Shown: piece by piece, positions 6,745-8,347 of the stretch
Position numbering within the stretch: position 1 is the first letter of the stretch
Layout of the letters: each line of letters opens with the position of its first letter
Source: Clostridiales bacterium
GTDB lineage: Bacteria; Bacillota_A; Clostridia; Lachnospirales; Bianqueaceae
NCBI GenBank assembly: GCA_019423265.1
Contig: JAHZBS010000100.1
Location: 1-8,347 of the forward strand
DNA: 8,347 nucleotides
Direction of reading: 5' to 3'
Notes under the pieces: model-generated
Told to the model about the DNA's origin: nothing
The model's database searches: none
The model's input: the letters and a program-made list of their open reading frames with translations, nothing else
Translations under genes and position numbers: made by a program

Positions 6745-6927
6745 TTATTTCTGCACGCTGCCTGTTCTCCTCTTTTTTATCGTTCCAGAAATTCCGCCAT
6801 CGTGACAATCGTTGTACTCAGCAAAGGCTTTCATTCTGGATTTCTAGGCATCCAGCGAGTAGCCGTCTACCTGCATAGCGGTGGAGACTCTGGTATAGGT
6901 GTAAACTTTGATTTTTTCTTTCTTCAT
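6745..6927 (-). pseudogene. Serine recombinase N-terminal remnant, internal stop and truncation
   Basis: Reading from the ATG at 6927, with a GGGAG ribosome binding site 7 bases upstream, the minus strand encodes MKKEKIKVYTYTRVSTAMQ and then DGYSLDA. The YTRVST motif carries the catalytic serine of the resolvase/large serine recombinase family, normally continuing into SLDAQ. Here codon 28 is TAG (6846-6844) where Gln is expected, a single C-to-T change from CAG. The same frame continues after the stop with KSRMKAFAEYNDC, then DGGISGT (compare DEGISGT in functional enzymes), with several residues missing in between, and ends at TAA (6747-6745). The remaining several hundred residues are absent. 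It begins 21 bp after the rhuM stop. The remnant implies that this segment once belonged to a mobile element; the enzyme is not functional as encoded. Confidence 0.8.
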
Positions 6928-6948
6928 CTGCCTGCTCCCATGAGGTAC

Positions 6949-7962
6949 CTACAGCCCCTTATTTTTCTCTGTCTTCTGTTCCAACATCCTAATGGAATCC
7001 AGATAGTCTTTTTCCACTTCGCTTAGCGTTCTGGCCTTGTACTTCTTGTATTCGGCAGTCGCTTTCTCCACCGCCTGCTTATGGCTCACGCTTCCGTTTC
7101 CCTGCAATAATTGCTCTCCACTCATTATGAGGATACGATCCATGTGCTCCGCCCAGTCCTTCATGGTCATAACCTGTTCCCTCTCTGCCTGACGCTCCGC
7201 AAAATCCAGATACCCGGAAACAAGCTGACCCATAGCTCGCAATTCTTTCTCGTTCAGATAGTTTTTCGCAATCACCGCTTCTTTCAGCGTAGGCTGTTTT
7301 CCGACAAATGTAGTAAGCCCCATAAATTCTTTCTCTGCATCTGCTCTTGTGTAAATTACTTCTGCTGCTGTTTGCCCATGGATGGCATAGTGGATTTTAT
7401 TCTGAACCTTCTTGAAAAACTGAACAGAAATCTCCGCATGAGGGTCATAGTCAATGCTCGTAGCATAAATTTCCAAAACCTGTCGGTAAAATACTTTCTC
7501 CGAGGCGCGAATGTCCCGGATGCGTTCCAGCAGTTCCTTGAAGTATCCTCCTCCTCCCAGATTTTTCAAGCGTTCATCATCCAGAGCAAAGCCTTTTCTC
7601 ATGTATTCTTTCAAAATTCCGGTTGCCCAAATACGGAACTGAGTGCCTCGTTGGGACTTCACACGATAACCAACCGAGATAATGACATCGAGATTGTAAT
7701 AATCAACCTGATAAGTTTTTCCGTCCGCCGCAGTTGTTGCAAAATTTGCAACAACTAAATCACGATTCAGCTCGCCCTCTATAAAAATATTTTTTATATG
7801 CCTCGAAATCGTTGATTTGTCCCTTTGAAACAGCTCCGCCATCTGATCCATCGACAGCCAAACTGTATCGCCATCGAAGGTAGTCTCAATTCTTGCCAAT
7901 CCATCTTTTGTTGTGTAGATAATTATATCTGACTTTTTGTTTGGTGCATCGTTGCCGCTCAT
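6949..7962 (-). CDS. rhuM: RhuM family protein
   Basis: A 337-residue protein of the virulence RhuM family, named after a gene in Salmonella pathogenicity island 3. The family is widespread on mobile elements and in defence-type islands, and its molecular role is not established. It shows TVWLSMDQMAELFQRDKSTI near residue 35, a helix-turn-helix-like segment (SRHIKNIF follows), then NRDLVVANFATTAADGKTYQVDYYNLDVI and the diagnostic GYRVKSQRGTQFRIWATGIL (about 98-117). A long mostly helical C-terminal part is rich in Glu/Lys. Length is typical and no lesion is seen. A GTG at 7971 in the same frame would add three residues, but GAGGTG (7974-7969) reads better as the ribosome binding site for the ATG at 7962, six bases downstream. 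It has its own promoter and is followed 21 bp later by the recombinase remnant. Confidence 0.9.
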   Translation of the reverse strand: MSGNDAPNKKSDIIIYTTKDGLARIETTFDGDTVWLSMDQMAELFQRDKSTISRHIKNIFIEGELNRDLVVANFATTAADGKTYQVDYYNLDVIISVGYRVKSQRGTQFRIWATGILKEYMRKGFALDDERLKNLGGGGYFKELLERIRDIRASEKVFYRQVLEIYATSIDYDPHAEISVQFFKKVQNKIHYAIHGQTAAEVIYTRADAEKEFMGLTTFVGKQPTLKEAVIAKNYLNEKELRAMGQLVSGYLDFAERQAEREQVMTMKDWAEHMDRILIMSGEQLLQGNGSVSHKQAVEKATAEYKKYKARTLSEVEKDYLDSIRMLEQKTEKNKGL

Positions 7963-7968
7963 ATCGTT

Positions 7969-7974
7969 CACCTC
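7969..7974 (-). promoter_or_regulatory. Ribosome binding site deciding the rhuM start
   Basis: GAGGTG lies 6 bases before the ATG at 7962. Its last three bases are the GTG that could itself be read as a start, but that GTG has only a weak upstream AAGG. The ATG is therefore preferred. Confidence 0.6.
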
Positions 7975-7991
7975 ATCAACCTTATGTACCT

Positions 7992-8023
7992 CAGTTCAAG
8001 AAGGTTTTTTCCTTCTTGAACTG
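7992..8023. repeat. Perfect 13-bp inverted repeat with a 6-base A/T loop in the rhuM leader
   Basis: CAGTTCAAGAAGG (7992-8004), TTTTTT, then its exact reverse complement (8011-8023). It sits in the predicted rhuM 5' leader, about 18-50 bases after the transcription start and 17 bases upstream of the ribosome binding site. Neither strand has a T-run after the second arm, so it is not a standard terminator. It could be an operator palindrome for autoregulation, an RNA hairpin stabilising or controlling the message, or a recombination scar. Confidence 0.8.
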
Positions 8024-8047
8024 GATTTGGACACTTATTTCACGATT

Positions 8048-8076
8048 ATTATATCATGCAGCTTTTCTGCCTACAA
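8048..8076 (-). promoter_or_regulatory. Probable rhuM promoter
   Basis: On the minus strand TTGTAG (8076-8071), 17 bases, then TATAAT (8053-8048). The -10 is perfect and the -35 matches the first three consensus bases. The start would be near 8041, leaving a leader of about 80 bases that contains the 13-bp hairpin. Confidence 0.55.
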
Positions 8077-8347
8077 TACATGGTTTGATTATTTTTTCTG
8101 ACGCTTGAGCGAAAAAGAGAATTCTACATGTAAAGTAAATCCTCAAAGCTAAATCCCTGCAGCGCCCATTCCTGCGGCATCTCCCGGCATTGGTGCGCTG
8201 AATGCGTCACTTTTTCTGCCGGTCATATCCCTGTCAGACGGTCATTCAGTTGTCAATGTATTTGTTTACACAGAATTACCATGCAAAATCATCGGTTGAA
8301 TGCCAAAGTAAATTCCAGTGACAACTGAAATTCCAGAATGCCAGAGA
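8077..8347. other. Non-coding or decayed stretch with short repeats, possible insertion-element end
   Basis: No intact gene is seen here. TTCAGTTGTCA (8245-8255) is matched by its exact reverse complement at 8319-8329, and AAATTCCAG is directly repeated at 8310-8318 and 8328-8336. Clustered short inverted and direct repeats are typical of multi-site transposase binding ends such as those of IS21-like elements, but I cannot identify one. On the minus strand a 32-codon open stretch ending at TAG (8126-8124) reads QCREMPQEWALQGFSFEDLLYM, which looks like the tail of a decayed protein. An upstream TGA at 8225-8223 and the lack of a good start argue against a live gene. Confidence 0.4.

Noticed and set aside
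6720..6747. T-run downstream of the recombinase remnant as a terminator
   Set aside because: No GC-rich stem precedes the T-run on the minus strand.
6611..6808. 65-codon minus-strand frame downstream of the recombinase remnant
   Set aside because: It starts inside the remnant in another frame and has no supporting ribosome binding site. It reads like out-of-frame debris.
7111..7758. Plus-strand open frame of 215 codons
   Set aside because: It is antisense to rhuM, which has diagnostic motifs. The frame has no recognisable domain.
6941..7992. TGAGGTAC inverted repeats flanking rhuM as element ends
   Set aside because: Only 8 bp match and one copy overlaps the rhuM stop region. The length is compatible with chance.
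4292..8233. CATATCCC at both island borders as a target-site duplication
   Set aside because: Eight bases within wide search intervals is not significant, and the flanks do not match.
6525..8271. GTGTAAAC repeats at 6525, 6899 and (inverted) 8264 as attachment cores
   Set aside because: They are 8-9 bp only, one lies inside the recombinase coding remnant, and no consistent border results.

Overview
The window looks like a piece of a mid-GC Firmicutes chromosome, most likely a gut-type Clostridia (Lachnospiraceae/Oscillospiraceae-like). The reasons are strong GGAGG-type ribosome binding sites, an AraC-regulated cytoplasmic GH31 glycosidase, a URO-D-like protein, and a RhuM gene beside a serine recombinase remnant. 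This assignment is inference from gene content; no rRNA or tRNA is present to confirm it.

Left part (1-4283, visibly GC-richer): a carbohydrate-use locus. An AraC-family regulator (3426-4283, +) is divergent from a GH31 glycosidase (882-3299, -). The glycosidase is followed after 54 bp by a uroporphyrinogen-decarboxylase-like gene (1-827, -) that runs off the window edge. The 126-bp divergent region holds a perfect consensus sigma-70 promoter for the regulator (TTGACA-N17-TATAAT). It also holds a weak, probably activator-dependent promoter for the glycosidase that uses the same -10 bases, and a cluster of GCG/CGC inverted repeats that are good operator candidates. The simplest model is that the regulator senses a sugar and switches on the glycosidase/URO-D-like operon.

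Middle part (4309-6614, AT-rich, - strand): a compact three-gene operon with its own promoter. In transcription order it encodes a small DUF4178-like protein (149 aa), a two-TM membrane protein with a C-terminal beta-rich Cys-containing domain (230 aa), and a radical SAM enzyme with extra C-terminal cysteines (336 aa). The genes are 28 and 13 bp apart, and the last ribosome binding site overlaps the previous stop codon. I do not recognise this combination as a named system. It is the best candidate here for something undescribed.

Right part (6745-8347): a RhuM-family gene (6949-7962, -) with its own promoter and a perfect 13-bp hairpin in its leader. It is followed by the broken N-terminus of a serine recombinase (6745-6927, -). 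Beyond rhuM there is about 270 bp without an intact gene, carrying short inverted and direct repeats that resemble the end of an insertion element. The AT-rich composition, recombinase remnant and RhuM together suggest that about 4.3-8.1 kb is acquired DNA inserted next to the sugar locus.
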